A stretch of DNA of 64,000 bases from Shinella curvata (GCF_022899935.1 NZ_JALJCJ010000005.1:310001-374000); one strand, 5' to 3'. Shown: positions 49,117 through 60,868, numbered from the stretch's first letter. Translations and numbers: made by a program. Notes: a model not told the origin generated them from the letters alone.

Positions 49117-49155
49117 CGGTTCCAGCGAAAACACGCAACGATGTCGCTGGAACCG
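49117..49155 (+). other. intercistronic 12-bp stem-loop between glgB and glgC
   Basis: CGGTTCCAGCGA (49117-49128) and TCGCTGGAACCG (49144-49155), perfect, with a 15-nt loop and no T run. It may stabilise or process the operon mRNA so that glgPB and glgCA-pgm-glgX differ in level. Confidence 0.6.
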
Positions 49156-49187
49156 TGTGAGACAAAAGACAATCGGGAGGAGACCCT

Positions 49188-50450
49188 ATGGAGCAAAAGC
49201 GCATTCAACCCCTCGCCCGTGACGCGATGGCCTATGTTCTCGCTGGCGGACGCGGCAGCCGCCTCAAGGAACTGACCGACCGGCGCGCAAAGCCGGCCGT
49301 GCATTTCGGCGGCAAGGCGCGCATCATCGACTTCGCACTCTCCAATGCACTCAACTCCGGTATCCGCCGCATCGGCGTCGCCACCCAGTACAAGGCGCAC
49401 TCGCTGATCCGCCACATGCAGCGCGGCTGGAATTTCTTCCGCCCCGAACGCAACGAGAGCTTCGACATCCTCCCCGCCTCCCAGCGCGTCTCGGAGACGC
49501 AGTGGTACGAAGGCACCGCCGACGCCGTCTACCAGAACATCGATATCATCGAGGATTACGGCGTCGAATACATGGTCATCCTGGCCGGCGACCATATCTA
49601 CAAGATGGACTACGAGCTGATGCTCCAGCAGCACGTGGATTCCGGTGCGCAGGTGACGATCGGCTGCCTGGAAGTGCCGCGCATGGAAGCGACCGGCTTC
49701 GGCGTCATGCATGTCGATGACAAGGACCAGATCATCGCCTTCGTGGAAAAGCCGGCCGATCCGCCTGGTATCCCCGGCAATCCCGACATGGCGCTTGCCT
49801 CCATGGGCATCTACGTCTTCCACACCAAATTCCTGATGGACCTTTTGCGCCGTGACGCGGCCGACCCGACGTCGAGCCGCGACTTCGGCAAGGACATCAT
49901 TCCCTACATCGTGCAGAACGGCAAAGCCGTCGCCCACCGCTTCAACGCATCCTGCGTGCGCTCGAATTTCGAGCGCGAAGCCTACTGGCGCGATGTCGGC
50001 ACGATCGACGCCTACTGGCAGGCCAATATCGACCTGACCCACATCACCCCGGAACTCGATATCTACGACAGTTCCTGGCCGATCTGGACCTTTGCGGAGA
50101 TCAAGCCGCCAGCCAAATTCGTGCATGACGACGAGAACCGCCGCGGGTCGGCAATCTCCTCGCTTGTCTCGGGCGATTGCATCATCTCCGGCGCCTCGCT
50201 GAACCGCAGCATGCTGTTCACCGGGGTCAGGGCGAATTCCTATTCCCGCCTGGAAGGGGCCGTCGTGCTGCCGAATGTCATGATCGGCCGCCATGCCAAT
50301 CTCAAGAACGTCGTCATCGACAGCCGCGTGATCATCCCCGAAGGCCTTGTCGTCGGCGAGGATCCGGAGCTCGATGCCCGCCGCTTCCGCCGCTCGGAAA
50401 ACGGCATCTGCCTCATCACCCAACCGATGATCGACAAGCTGGAGCTCTAG
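49188..50450 (+). CDS. glgC: glucose-1-phosphate adenylyltransferase (ADP-glucose pyrophosphorylase)
   Basis: 420 residues, with GGGAGGAGA upstream of the ATG. It makes ADP-glucose from ATP and glucose-1-phosphate, the committed step. Nucleotide site: [34 protein letters not shown]; later AIDF-type allosteric contact region near the N-terminus ([17 protein letters not shown]); sugar-phosphate region [10 protein letters not shown]. The C-terminal left-handed helix is present. Bacterial enzymes of this group respond to fructose-6-phosphate and pyruvate. Confidence 0.97.
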   Translation: MEQKRIQPLARDAMAYVLAGGRGSRLKELTDRRAKPAVHFGGKARIIDFALSNALNSGIRRIGVATQYKAHSLIRHMQRGWNFFRPERNESFDILPASQRVSETQWYEGTADAVYQNIDIIEDYGVEYMVILAGDHIYKMDYELMLQQHVDSGAQVTIGCLEVPRMEATGFGVMHVDDKDQIIAFVEKPADPPGIPGNPDMALASMGIYVFHTKFLMDLLRRDAADPTSSRDFGKDIIPYIVQNGKAVAHRFNASCVRSNFEREAYWRDVGTIDAYWQANIDLTHITPELDIYDSSWPIWTFAEIKPPAKFVHDDENRRGSAISSLVSGDCIISGASLNRSMLFTGVRANSYSRLEGAVVLPNVMIGRHANLKNVVIDSRVIIPEGLVVGEDPELDARRFRRSENGICLITQPMIDKLEL

Positions 50451-50457
50451 CCGGGTC

Positions 50458-51897
50458 ATGAACATCCTTTCGGTGGCATCCGAAGTATTCCCGCTCATCA
50501 AGACGGGAGGCCTCGCCGACGTCGCCGGCGCGCTGCCGATCGCGCTTGCCGGGCATGGCATGCATATGCGCACGCTCATGCCCGGCTATCCCGCGGTCAT
50601 GCAGCGGCTCGGCAAGGTCGAGGTGGTCGCCGGTTTCGACGACCTGCTCGGCGAACCCGCACGCATTCTCGCTGCCACGCATGAGGGCCTCGATATCCTC
50701 GTGCTCGACGCGCCGGCCTATTACGACCGGCCGGGCGGTCCGTATGTGGATGCCACAGGCAAGGATTTCACCGACAACTGGCGGCGCTTTGCCGCGCTCT
50801 CCTTCGCGGGCGCCGAAATCGCCCGCGGCCTGCTGCCCGACTGGCGGCCGGATATTGTGCATGCGCATGATTGGCAGGCGGCGATGACCGCCGTCTACAT
50901 GCGCTATACCGGATTGCAGCACATTCCCACGGTCCTCACGGTGCACAACCTCGCTTTCCAGGGCCAGTTCGGCGCCGATGTCTTCGAGGGGCTTGCGCTG
51001 CCGCCCGAGGCCTTCACCATGGACGGGCTCGAATATTACGGCGATGTCGGCTACCTCAAGGGCGGGCTGCGCACCGCCTGGTCGATCACCACGGTCAGCC
51101 CGACCTACGCGCACGAAATCATGACGGCGGAATACGGCATGGGCCTCGAGGGCCTGATCAATGCCCGCGGAACCGATCTCGTCGGCATCGTCAACGGCAT
51201 CGACACCGCCGTCTGGAACCCGGAGACCGACGCCAACATTGCCCGCCCCTATGCCGCCGGCTCGCTGAAGCAGCGTTCCGTCAACCGGCAGGCCGTCGCC
51301 GAGCGCTTCAGCCTGGAGGACGACACCGGCCCGATCTTCTGCGTCATCAGCCGGCTGACCTGGCAGAAGGGTATCGATCTGATTGCGGAAATCGCCGACT
51401 GGATCGTCGAACAGGGCGGCAAGCTTGCCGTACTCGGCTCCGGAGACCAGGCGCTGGAAGGCGCTCTGCTGGCCGCCGCCTCGCGCCATCGCGGCCGCAT
51501 CGGCATCGTCATCGGCTATAACGAGCCGCTGTCCCACCTCATGCAGGCCGGCAGCGACGCCATCCTCATCCCGTCACGCTTCGAGCCCTGCGGCCTGACC
51601 CAGCTCTATGGCCTGCGTTACGGCTGCATTCCCGTCGTCGCACGCACCGGCGGCCTTGCCGACACCGTCATCGACGCCAACGAGGCGGCCCTTTCCGCCC
51701 GCGTCGCCACGGGCTTCCAGTTCACGCCCATCAATGCCGACGGGCTACGCCAGGCACTACGCCGGGTGTTCAAAGCCTATAACGAACCGAAAATCTGGGG
51801 TCGCATCCAGAACCAGGGCATGAAGTCAGACGTTTCCTGGGAAAACAGCGCCGCGCGCTACGCCGACCTCTATTCCAGCCTTCTTTCGCGAGTGTAA
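50458..51897 (+). CDS. glgA: glycogen synthase (ADP-glucose)
   Basis: 479 residues, GT5 family. The ADP-glucose site [13 protein letters not shown] lies at about 15-27 and the C-terminal [15 protein letters not shown] holds the catalytic Glu. The start ATG is 8 bases after the glgC stop and has no clear Shine-Dalgarno, so translational coupling is likely. It extends alpha-1,4 chains from ADP-glucose. pgm follows after 3 bp. Confidence 0.97.
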   Translation: MNILSVASEVFPLIKTGGLADVAGALPIALAGHGMHMRTLMPGYPAVMQRLGKVEVVAGFDDLLGEPARILAATHEGLDILVLDAPAYYDRPGGPYVDATGKDFTDNWRRFAALSFAGAEIARGLLPDWRPDIVHAHDWQAAMTAVYMRYTGLQHIPTVLTVHNLAFQGQFGADVFEGLALPPEAFTMDGLEYYGDVGYLKGGLRTAWSITTVSPTYAHEIMTAEYGMGLEGLINARGTDLVGIVNGIDTAVWNPETDANIARPYAAGSLKQRSVNRQAVAERFSLEDDTGPIFCVISRLTWQKGIDLIAEIADWIVEQGGKLAVLGSGDQALEGALLAAASRHRGRIGIVIGYNEPLSHLMQAGSDAILIPSRFEPCGLTQLYGLRYGCIPVVARTGGLADTVIDANEAALSARVATGFQFTPINADGLRQALRRVFKAYNEPKIWGRIQNQGMKSDVSWENSAARYADLYSSLLSRV

Positions 51898-53532
<1,635 letters not shown>

Positions 53533-53533
53533 C

Positions 53534-55504
53534 ATGACCATCACCGCCCCCTCCTTCGCACCGGGCGCCACGCTCTCCGGGGACGGGGTGGAATTCGCGG
53601 TCTATTCCCGCGATGCCGCCCGCGTCGAACTCTGCCTATTCGACAATGACGGCGCCAAGGAACTCGCCCGTCTCGCCATGGGGCGAGACGAAAGCGGCTT
53701 CCACCGGGTCTTCGTCGAAGGCGCCACGGAGGGCACGCGCTACGGTTTTCGCGCCGACGGCATCTATTCGCCGGACCATGGCCTGTGGTTCGACCCCGCG
53801 AAGCTGCTGGTCGATCCCTATGCCAAGCAACTGGACCGCGCCTTCCGGCACGATGGCCGCCTTGCCGTCTTTAGCATCGACACGGCGGATATCGTGCCGA
53901 AGGCGGTCGTCGTCAGGGACCGGCCCGTCGCGATAGAGCCGCCGATCTTCCGCCCCGGTGGCTTCGTCTACGAGGTCGCCGTACGCAGCTTCACCATGCT
54001 TCATCCCGAGGTGCCCGAGGCGATGCGTGGCACTGTCGCCGCGCTGGCCCATCCCGCCGTGCTCGCCCATCTGAAACGCCTCGGCGTCGATGCCGTCGAA
54101 CTGATGCCCATCACCGCCTGGATCGACGAGCGCCACCTGCCGCCGCTCGGCCTTTCCAACAGCTGGGGCTATAATCCGATCGCCCTGATGGCGCTCGACC
54201 CGCGCCTCGTGCCCGGCGGCATGAAGGAACTGGCTGACACGGTCGCAGCCTTGCGTGCCGAGAACATCGGCGTGATCCTTGATCTCGTCTTCAACCATTC
54301 CGGCGAAAGCGACCGCCATGGTGCCACGCTCTCCATGCGCGGCCTCGACAACCTCACCTATTACCGCCACGTGCCGGACCGGCCCGGCGAGCTGATCAAC
54401 GATACCGGCTGCGGCAACACCATTGCCGGCGAACACCCGGTCGTGCGCCAGCTCGTGCTCGACAGCCTGCGCCATTTCGTGCGCCATGCCGGCGTCGACG
54501 GCTTCCGCTTCGACCTCGCCACCATTCTCGGTCGCGAGGCGGACGGCTTTTCCGCCGGCTCGGCCCTGCTGTCGGAAATTTGCGCCGATCCCCTGCTGAA
54601 AGACCGCGTGCTGATCGCCGAACCCTGGGACATCGGCCCCGGCGGTTACCAGCTCGGCAATTTCCCCACGCCCTTCCTGGAATGGAACGACCGCTACCGC
54701 GACGACACCAGAACCTTCTGGCGCGGCGACAGCCACCGCCTCGGCGCCTTCGTCACCGCCTTCGCCGGCTCATCGGATATCTTCTCGCGTCACGGCGGGG
54801 AGGAGACGCGCAGCGTCAACTTCCTCGCTGCCCATGACGGTTTCACCCTGATGGATCTCGTCTCCCACACCGTGAAGCACAACGGCGCAAACGGCGAGGA
54901 CAATCGGGACGGCCACAACGAGAACCACTCCTGGAACAACGGTGCGGAGGGCGCCACGACCGATGGCGCCGTGCTCTCTGCCCGCCGCGCCGATGTGAAG
55001 GCCCTCATCTCCAGCCTCTTCCTCTCGCGCGGCACCATCATGCTGACGGCCGGCGACGAGGGCGGCCGCAGCCAGGGCGGCAACAACAATGCCTATTGCC
55101 AGGACAATGCGATCACCTGGATGCACTGGGACCGGCTGGATGATGGCTTGATCGAACACGCGGCCATGCTGTCGACGATCCGCAAGCGGTTTCCCGCCCT
55201 TTCCGAAACCGCATTTCTGCGGGACGGCGATGTGGAATGGCTCACACTTTCCGGCCACCCGATGAGCGTCGCCGACTGGGAAGCCCCCTTCAACGGCACG
55301 CTGCTGGCCCTTTTCAGGACGGCGGATCTTCAACAGCAACAGAGCGTCCGCCTCGCAATCGCCATCAACCGCACGCACGGTGAGCAGGCGCTGGCTCTGC
55401 CGCCCTCCGAAGGGCATGGCTGGGTAAGCCTCATTTCCGTCAACCAACCGCCCGTCGGCCTGCTTTTTCCCCGCAGCGTCGAGATTTTTGTCGAAAAATA
55501 CTGA
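53534..55504 (+). CDS. glgX: glycogen debranching enzyme GlgX
   Basis: 656 residues. An N-terminal CBM48 domain (LSGDGVEFAVYSRDAARVELCLF) precedes a GH13 isoamylase-type barrel with nucleophile Asp327 (VDGFRFDLATILG), acid Glu363 (IAEPWDIGPGGYQLG) and LAAHDGFTLMDLVS. It cleaves alpha-1,6 branches left by the phosphorylase. The C-terminal part is shorter than some GlgX proteins but no catalytic block is missing. Last gene of the operon; no strong terminator is visible before the MaoC gene. Confidence 0.95.
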   Translation: MTITAPSFAPGATLSGDGVEFAVYSRDAARVELCLFDNDGAKELARLAMGRDESGFHRVFVEGATEGTRYGFRADGIYSPDHGLWFDPAKLLVDPYAKQLDRAFRHDGRLAVFSIDTADIVPKAVVVRDRPVAIEPPIFRPGGFVYEVAVRSFTMLHPEVPEAMRGTVAALAHPAVLAHLKRLGVDAVELMPITAWIDERHLPPLGLSNSWGYNPIALMALDPRLVPGGMKELADTVAALRAENIGVILDLVFNHSGESDRHGATLSMRGLDNLTYYRHVPDRPGELINDTGCGNTIAGEHPVVRQLVLDSLRHFVRHAGVDGFRFDLATILGREADGFSAGSALLSEICADPLLKDRVLIAEPWDIGPGGYQLGNFPTPFLEWNDRYRDDTRTFWRGDSHRLGAFVTAFAGSSDIFSRHGGEETRSVNFLAAHDGFTLMDLVSHTVKHNGANGEDNRDGHNENHSWNNGAEGATTDGAVLSARRADVKALISSLFLSRGTIMLTAGDEGGRSQGGNNNAYCQDNAITWMHWDRLDDGLIEHAAMLSTIRKRFPALSETAFLRDGDVEWLTLSGHPMSVADWEAPFNGTLLALFRTADLQQQQSVRLAIAINRTHGEQALALPPSEGHGWVSLISVNQPPVGLLFPRSVEIFVEKY

Positions 55505-55567
55505 AATTCATTGCCCGGACAAAACGTCTTCGTAGAAAGGCCGCGAATCGAACGGCAGGAAAGCCCT

Positions 55568-56056
55568 ATGCCCGCAGACATACATCTGAAAGATATTTCC
55601 GCCCTCGTCGCCACGGAACTCGGCCTGTCGCGCTGGTTTACCGTCGACCAGACCATGATCGACCGCTTCGCCGTGGCGACGGAAGACCATCAGTTCATCC
55701 ATACCGACCCGGTGCGCGCCGCTGCCGAAACCCCGTTCGGTGGCACGATCGCCCATGGTTTCCTGACGCTCTCCCTGCTGTCGGCGATGAACTACGATTG
55801 CGTGCCGCGCATCATCGAGCAGACGATGGGCATCAATTACGGCTTCGAGAAAGTGCGCTTCATGGCGCCGGTGAAGAGCGGGGCGCGTGTGCGCGGCCGT
55901 TTCGTGCTCGCCGAAGCCCGCTTCAGGGGCGCCGGCATGGTGACGATCCGCTATGACGTATCCGTCGAAATCGAGGACGAGACCAAGCCGGCACTGACGG
56001 CCGACTGGATTACCATCATCCAGTTCGATCCCAAGGATCGACCGGAGGACGTGTGA
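55568..56056 (+). CDS. MaoC-like dehydratase
   Basis: 162 residues from the ATG at 55568, with AGGAAAG 6 bases upstream. Hot-dog fold with the hydratase-2 motif: Asp and His in TEDHQFIHTDPVRAAAETPFGGTIAHGFLTLSL. (R)-specific enoyl-CoA hydratases of this group hydrate 2-enoyl-CoA to (R)-3-hydroxyacyl-CoA, linking beta-oxidation to polyhydroxyalkanoate or lipid synthesis. Substrate unproven. It overlaps the GNAT gene by 4 bases (GTGA). Confidence 0.88.
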   Translation: MPADIHLKDISALVATELGLSRWFTVDQTMIDRFAVATEDHQFIHTDPVRAAAETPFGGTIAHGFLTLSLLSAMNYDCVPRIIEQTMGINYGFEKVRFMAPVKSGARVRGRFVLAEARFRGAGMVTIRYDVSVEIEDETKPALTADWITIIQFDPKDRPEDV

Positions 56057-56577
56057 AGGTCCGTCCTGCCGCGGCCGAGGACCTGCCGGTCCTTCAGGCC
56101 TGCGACTTTTCCTTCCTCGTGACGCGCGAGGCCATGCCGCCCTACAAGGGCGACTGGCTGGCGCATGCGCGGCCGGTCGAACCCTATCCCAAGAGCTACG
56201 GCTTCGATCCGGCGGAGTTGGAGGAGACCTTGTCCGCCGAAGACGAGGCGTTGTTCGTCATTCTCGGCGATGAGACACCCGTCGGCTATCTGGCGCTGTC
56301 TGTGGGTTGGAACCGCTTCGCCCTCATCGACGATATCGCCGTGGATGCCGAATGGCGCGGCACGGGTGCAGCGCAACGGCTGATGCAGCAAGCCATCCAG
56401 TGGGCAGGCGAAAAAGCCCTGCTCGGCATCCGGCTGGAAACACAGACGAATAATGTCGCAGCCTGCCGCTTCTATCTGCGCCAGGGTTTTACCCTCGGCG
56501 GCTTCGACCGGCACCTATACGAAGGGCTGTCCCCCGGCACGCGGGAGACAGCCCTGTTTTTCTACCGCTTTCTCTGA
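56053..56577 (+). CDS. GNAT N-acetyltransferase
   Basis: 174 residues from the GTG at 56053, with GGAGGA 3-9 bases upstream and overlapping the MaoC stop. Acetyl-CoA motif: LIDDIAVDAEWRGTGAAQRLM. Late region ETQTNNVAACRFYLRQGFTLGGFD resembles the streptothricin acetyltransferase branch. That similarity is to a broad group and does not show resistance. Translationally coupled to the MaoC gene. Convergent with soxG (2-bp gap). Confidence 0.85.
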   Translation: MKVRPAAAEDLPVLQACDFSFLVTREAMPPYKGDWLAHARPVEPYPKSYGFDPAELEETLSAEDEALFVILGDETPVGYLALSVGWNRFALIDDIAVDAEWRGTGAAQRLMQQAIQWAGEKALLGIRLETQTNNVAACRFYLRQGFTLGGFDRHLYEGLSPGTRETALFFYRFL

Positions 56578-56579
56578 GA

Positions 56580-57128
56580 TCAGAGACCGGCGTCTTCCGC
56601 GCCTTCGACCAGCATGCCGAAGGCATAGGGCGAGAACGAGCGCCAGCATTCGACGCGGTAATCCTCTTTCCCCGTGCGCAGCAGCACGATCTCGATCTTG
56701 CCAAGAACGGTGCGGGCCGCGGCACCCACCGGGAAGACCGAGGTGCCGAGATCAAGCGGGCAGGCCGCGGCGATGGCGGCCGCAGCGTCAGGACCGGAGA
56801 CGAGGATCGTCGTGTTGCGGTGGGAAACGTCGGTCGCCGAATGCAGCGCAGAGACGCCCGAGGCGATGCCCAACAGGTCCGCGCCATTCTCGTCGATCAG
56901 CAGCCATTCGTCCGGGCCAAGCCAGAGCGCGTGACGGCCGGTGACGGAGGCCGAGGTTTTCGGGCGCTGCGGCAGTTCGAGACCGAAGGCCAGCGACAAC
57001 GTGCCGATGGCATCCGAACCGGCGCGCAGCGCCAGGCGGGTTGCGGGGCCGGCGGGCGTAACGCGCGCACCGGAGGAACCACCATGACGGCCGGCGAGCG
57101 GCGCCTTGCGAAGAGCTTGATCAGCCAT
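56580..57128 (-). CDS. soxG: sarcosine oxidase gamma subunit
   Basis: 182 residues from the ATG at 57126-57128; it overlaps the end of soxA by 8 bases. A YgfZ/GcvT-like fold of the small heterotetrameric sarcosine oxidase subunit: LWLGPDEWLLI, ATDVSHRNTTILVSGPDAA, and a C-terminal RSFSPYAFGMLVEGAED. It completes the alpha-beta-gamma-delta complex that demethylates sarcosine. Position last in soxB-x-soxD-soxA-soxG order is usual. Confidence 0.92.
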   Translation of the reverse strand: MADQALRKAPLAGRHGGSSGARVTPAGPATRLALRAGSDAIGTLSLAFGLELPQRPKTSASVTGRHALWLGPDEWLLIDENGADLLGIASGVSALHSATDVSHRNTTILVSGPDAAAAIAAACPLDLGTSVFPVGAAARTVLGKIEIVLLRTGKEDYRVECWRSFSPYAFGMLVEGAEDAGL

Positions 57129-60114
57129 TGAGGCGTCCTCCTTCCTTGTCCACAAAGACCATTTCACTGACCTCGACCGCAATCGTGCGGTCGGGCATCG
57201 GCACGTAGAGCGTCTGGCCGAGACGCGCCTGACCACCGGCGACGAGCGCCATGGCAATCGACCGGCCGCAGTTTTCCGACCAGTAGGACGAGGTCACATG
57301 GCCGAGCATCTTCATCGGCTTGGGCTCGTTCGGATCGGCGACGATCTGCGCGCCCTCCTCCAGAACCACATTCGGGTCCTTCGTCAGCAGGCCGACAAGC
57401 TGTTTGCGGCCTTCCTTGACGAGATCGGGACGCTTCAGGCCGCGGATGCCGACGAAATCCGTCTTCTTCTTGGAGACGGCCCAGCTCAGGCTCGCATCAT
57501 GCGGGGTCACCGTGCCGTCCGTATCCTGGCCGACGATGATGTAGCCCTTTTCAGCGCGCAGCACGTGCATGGTCTCAGTGCCATAGGCGCAGGCACCGAG
57601 CGGTTCGGCACGGGCCCAGATGGCTTCCCACACGGCCTGGCCGTAATCGGCGGGCACATTGACTTCGTAACCCGCTTCACCGGTGAAGGACATGCGGAAG
57701 AGCCTGGTCGGCACGCCGCAGATCTTGCCTTCGCGAACACTCATATGCGGGAAGGCTTCGTTCGAGATGTCGATGCCTTCGACCAGCGGCGCGAGGATTT
57801 CGCGCGCCTTCGGGCCCTGCACCGCGATCACCGCCCACTGTTCGGTGGTCGAGGTCAGCCAGACCTTGAGATGCGGGAATTCCGTCTGGAGATAGTCTTC
57901 CATATGGTTCATGACGCGCGGCGCACCGCCCGTCGTGGTGGTCACATGGAAACGATCTTCCGCCAGGCGACCGACGACGCCGTCATCATAGACGAAGCCG
58001 TCTTCGCGCAGCATGATGCCGTAGCGGCAGCGGCCAGGCTTCAGCGTGTCCCAGGCATTGGTGTACATCAGGTTCAGGAACTCGGCGGCATCGGGGCCGA
58101 CGACTTCGATCTTGCCGAGCGTCGAGGCATCGAACAGGCCGGCAGCGTTACGCACCGTGCGGCACTCGCGGTTGACCGCATCGTGCATCGTCTCGCCCGA
58201 ACGCGGATAGTACCAGGCGCGCTTCCAGTTGCCGACGTCTTCGAAGACGGCGCCATGCGCTTCTTCCCAGGCGTGCATCGGCGTCTTGCGGGCCGGGTCG
58301 AACAGTTCGCCGCGTGAATGGCTGATCAGCGCACCGAAAGTGACCGGCGTATAGGGCGCACGGAAGGTGGTGAGGCCGATCTTCGGGATCTCGCGGTTCA
58401 GCACTTCGGATGCGATGGCGAGGCCGTGGATGTTGGACAGCTTGCCCTGGTCCGTCGCCATGCCATTGGTGGTGAAGCGCTTGATGTGTTCGATCGAGTG
58501 CATGCCTTCGCGCACGGCGAGGCGGATGTCCTTGGCACAGACGTCGTTCTGGAAGTCGACAAAGGCCTTGACCGTCGTATCGACGCCAGCGCCCTCGGCC
58601 GCACCCGCCATGCCACCGGTCCATTCGAAGGCGTTTTCGCCGCGAAGCTCGACCTTGCTGCCGCCTTCATTGCCGGTGGCGCGCGCCATCAGCTCGCCGG
58701 CCGCCAGCGATTCCTCGATGGTGGCCTGCAGGCCGTCCGTGCCGTTGCACGAACCGACCGAAAGGCAATCCTGCGCATAGGTGCCCGGCAGAAAGCGGCC
58801 GGAGGCGGCGTCATAGGCCACCTTGCCGCGCGACTGCGAGAACAGGTGGACGGAGGGCGTCCAGCCGGCGGACATCAACAGCGCATCGACCGGGATCGAG
58901 CGTGCCGAACCGCCACCATTGCGGGCGACCGAGATCGAGGAGACGCGAAGCTTGCCCTTGGTGTCGATGACCGAGTGACCGGTCAGAACCTCGATGCCGA
59001 GCTTGCGGGCTTCCGTCAGCACGGCATCGCCGGGCTTTTCGCGGTTATCGACGATGGCGGCGATGGTGACCCCGGCCCGCTTCAGGTCGAAGGCCGCTTC
59101 ATAGGCAGAATCGCTCGCCGTATAGACGCCGACCTTGCGGCCGACGGCGACGCCGAAATGGTTGAGATAGGTGCGCGCGGCCGAGGCGAGCATGATGCCC
59201 GGACGGTCGTTGTTGGCGAACACCATGTGGCGCTCGATCGAACCCGTCGCCAACACGACGCGTTTGGCACGGACCTGCCACAAACGCTCGCGCGGCAGCT
59301 TCTTGTCGGGCCTGGTGAGGTGATCGGTGACGCGTTCGACCAGGCCGACGAAATTGTGGTTGTAGTAGCCGAACGCAGTCGTGCGGGTAAGAACGGTGAC
59401 GTTCTCCATCGCCTTCAGCTTTGCGGCGGTCGCCTGCGCCCAGTCATAGCCGTTCTGGCCATCGATCTTCACCGACAGGTCGTAGTGCAGTGCACCGCCG
59501 ACTTCCGGCTGCTCGTCGACGAGAATGACGCGAGCGCCAGCTTCAGCGGCGGCAAGGGCTGCGGAAAGACCGGCTACACCGGCACCGGCAACCAGTACGT
59601 CGCAATAGGCGTAGCGGCTGGCGTAATGGTCAGGATCCTCTTCCGTCGGCGAAACACCGAGACCGGCGGCCTTGCGGATGAAGGGCTCGTAGACCTTTTC
59701 CCAGGCGGCCTTCGGCCACATGAAGGTCTTGTAGTAGAAGCCGGCGGCGAAGAACGGCGACATCAGGTTGTTGATACCGCCGATGTCGAAGGCGAGCGAC
59801 GGCCAACGGTTCTGCGATTCCACCTTCATGCCGTCGAAGACTTCCTGCACCGGCGCACGCACGTTCGGCTGGCGGCGGGCAGCGTCGCGGGAGACGTCGA
59901 TCAGCGCGTTCGGCTCTTCCGGACCAGCCGAAAGAATGCCGCGCGGGCGGTGATACTTGAACGAACGGCCGACGAGATGCACGCCGTTGGCGAGCAGCGC
60001 GGAGGCGACGGTATCGCCCTCAAGCGCATCGATGGTCTTTCCGTCGAAGGTGAAACGTGCCGTCTTGGCGGGCGTCAGGCGGCCCTGACCGGCAATGCGA
60101 TTGGCGCCGCTCAT
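57121..60114 (-). CDS. soxA: sarcosine oxidase alpha subunit
   Basis: 997 residues. The N-terminal 2Fe-2S-like fold (residues 15-100: FTFDGKTIDALEGDTVASALLA, FKYHRPRGILS) lacks the cluster cysteines, as in other SoxA proteins. The NAD-binding Rossmann motif is VLVAGAGVAGLSAALAAAEAG (about 172). The C-terminal 400 residues are a GcvT-like tetrahydrofolate domain (FDASTLGKIEVVGPDAAEFL, GEAGYEVNVPADYG). The folate site captures the methyl group from sarcosine as methylene-THF. Its start overlaps the soxD stop by 4 bases. Confidence 0.95.
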   Translation of the reverse strand: MSGANRIAGQGRLTPAKTARFTFDGKTIDALEGDTVASALLANGVHLVGRSFKYHRPRGILSAGPEEPNALIDVSRDAARRQPNVRAPVQEVFDGMKVESQNRWPSLAFDIGGINNLMSPFFAAGFYYKTFMWPKAAWEKVYEPFIRKAAGLGVSPTEEDPDHYASRYAYCDVLVAGAGVAGLSAALAAAEAGARVILVDEQPEVGGALHYDLSVKIDGQNGYDWAQATAAKLKAMENVTVLTRTTAFGYYNHNFVGLVERVTDHLTRPDKKLPRERLWQVRAKRVVLATGSIERHMVFANNDRPGIMLASAARTYLNHFGVAVGRKVGVYTASDSAYEAAFDLKRAGVTIAAIVDNREKPGDAVLTEARKLGIEVLTGHSVIDTKGKLRVSSISVARNGGGSARSIPVDALLMSAGWTPSVHLFSQSRGKVAYDAASGRFLPGTYAQDCLSVGSCNGTDGLQATIEESLAAGELMARATGNEGGSKVELRGENAFEWTGGMAGAAEGAGVDTTVKAFVDFQNDVCAKDIRLAVREGMHSIEHIKRFTTNGMATDQGKLSNIHGLAIASEVLNREIPKIGLTTFRAPYTPVTFGALISHSRGELFDPARKTPMHAWEEAHGAVFEDVGNWKRAWYYPRSGETMHDAVNRECRTVRNAAGLFDASTLGKIEVVGPDAAEFLNLMYTNAWDTLKPGRCRYGIMLREDGFVYDDGVVGRLAEDRFHVTTTTGGAPRVMNHMEDYLQTEFPHLKVWLTSTTEQWAVIAVQGPKAREILAPLVEGIDISNEAFPHMSVREGKICGVPTRLFRMSFTGEAGYEVNVPADYGQAVWEAIWARAEPLGACAYGTETMHVLRAEKGYIIVGQDTDGTVTPHDASLSWAVSKKKTDFVGIRGLKRPDLVKEGRKQLVGLLTKDPNVVLEEGAQIVADPNEPKPMKMLGHVTSSYWSENCGRSIAMALVAGGQARLGQTLYVPMPDRTIAVEVSEMVFVDKEGGRLNG

Positions 60115-60455
60115 TTCGCGGTTCCTTCCGTGGCTTCATAGGTTTCGACGGTTTTCTCGGTGGCGGTGGTCACGCCGGGAATATCCGGCTTCGGTTCACC
60201 GGCCTTGTAGCTCCTGTAGAACTTGTCGCTCACCGTATCGCGCGCCGCATTGAAGAAGCGGCCGCAGCCATGGATGTGGCGCCAGCGTTCGAAGATCAGG
60301 CCCTTCGGATTGTCGCGCAGGAAGAAGAACTCCTGGAACTCTTCGTCAGAGATGTCGGCCATATTGGTCGGCCGGGCGACGTGCGCGTCGCCGCCGTGGC
60401 GGAATTCGAGCTCGGAGCGCTCTTCCTCGCAGTAGGGGCAGTAGATCAGCAGCAT
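60111..60455 (-). CDS. soxD: sarcosine oxidase delta subunit
   Basis: 114 residues, slightly longer than the usual 95-100 by an acidic/Thr-rich tail. Zinc ligands: CPYC (6-9), then HGCGRFF. Blocks FRHGGDAHVARP and RWRHIHGCGRFFNAARDTV are family-typical. A GGTAGGAAAAA ribosome-binding site is present. It is 14 bp downstream of the unusual extra gene rather than directly after soxB. Confidence 0.93.
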   Translation of the reverse strand: MLLIYCPYCEEERSELEFRHGGDAHVARPTNMADISDEEFQEFFFLRDNPKGLIFERWRHIHGCGRFFNAARDTVSDKFYRSYKAGEPKPDIPGVTTATEKTVETYEATEGTAK

Positions 60456-60469
60456 TTTTTCCTACCTGT

Positions 60470-60868
60470 TTAAAGCTCTGGTTCCGTCACGAGCGTGCCG
60501 GGGTCCTGATCGCAAAGTCGCTGGCCCATCGTGAAGAAAGGAGCAATCCGGTGAATGAGTTGCTCGGTATCGTCATAGGGGGCCAGAATGTCTGTCACTC
60601 CAAAATTGACCATGCTCATCGCAAAGATGTCGACGTCGAGAAGAAAGGCGCGGTTCATGTCGGTTTCGTCGGGAACGAAATAGACCGACCGTGCGCCAAG
60701 TATCTTCGTACACCCCAACAAGCCGCTCTCTGCGATGAAGGGCCAGTTCGTCTCGCTCGCCGCCTTGCGGATTTTCTGGAAACGGAAGTCCCCGGCCTCG
60801 GGGAAGACGTTTCCGACCGGCATGACGCCGGCCGCCATCAGAAATCCGGCGACGAGCGCGCCATTCAT
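60470..60868 (-). CDS. unknown secreted-looking protein inside the sox operon
   Basis: 132 residues from the ATG at 60866-60868, which overlaps the soxB stop by one base (ATGA arrangement), so translation is coupled. The N-terminus (MNGALVAGFLMAAGVMPVG) is a short signal or membrane segment. The mature part has NWPFIAESGLLGC (41-53), hydrophobic RAFLLDVDIFAMSMVNFG and two cysteines (53 and 119) that could pair. The WPF-G-L-C pattern recalls the DUF2511 family of periplasmic proteins, but this is a loose match. It is not a known sarcosine oxidase subunit. A longer frame upstream lies inside soxB and is a shadow. Confidence 0.7.
   Translation of the reverse strand: MNGALVAGFLMAAGVMPVGNVFPEAGDFRFQKIRKAASETNWPFIAESGLLGCTKILGARSVYFVPDETDMNRAFLLDVDIFAMSMVNFGVTDILAPYDDTEQLIHRIAPFFTMGQRLCDQDPGTLVTEPEL

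Noticed and set aside
44829..49204. Two long minus-strand frames opposite glgP and glgB
   Set aside because: Antisense shadows of strongly supported glycogen genes, without ribosome-binding sites.
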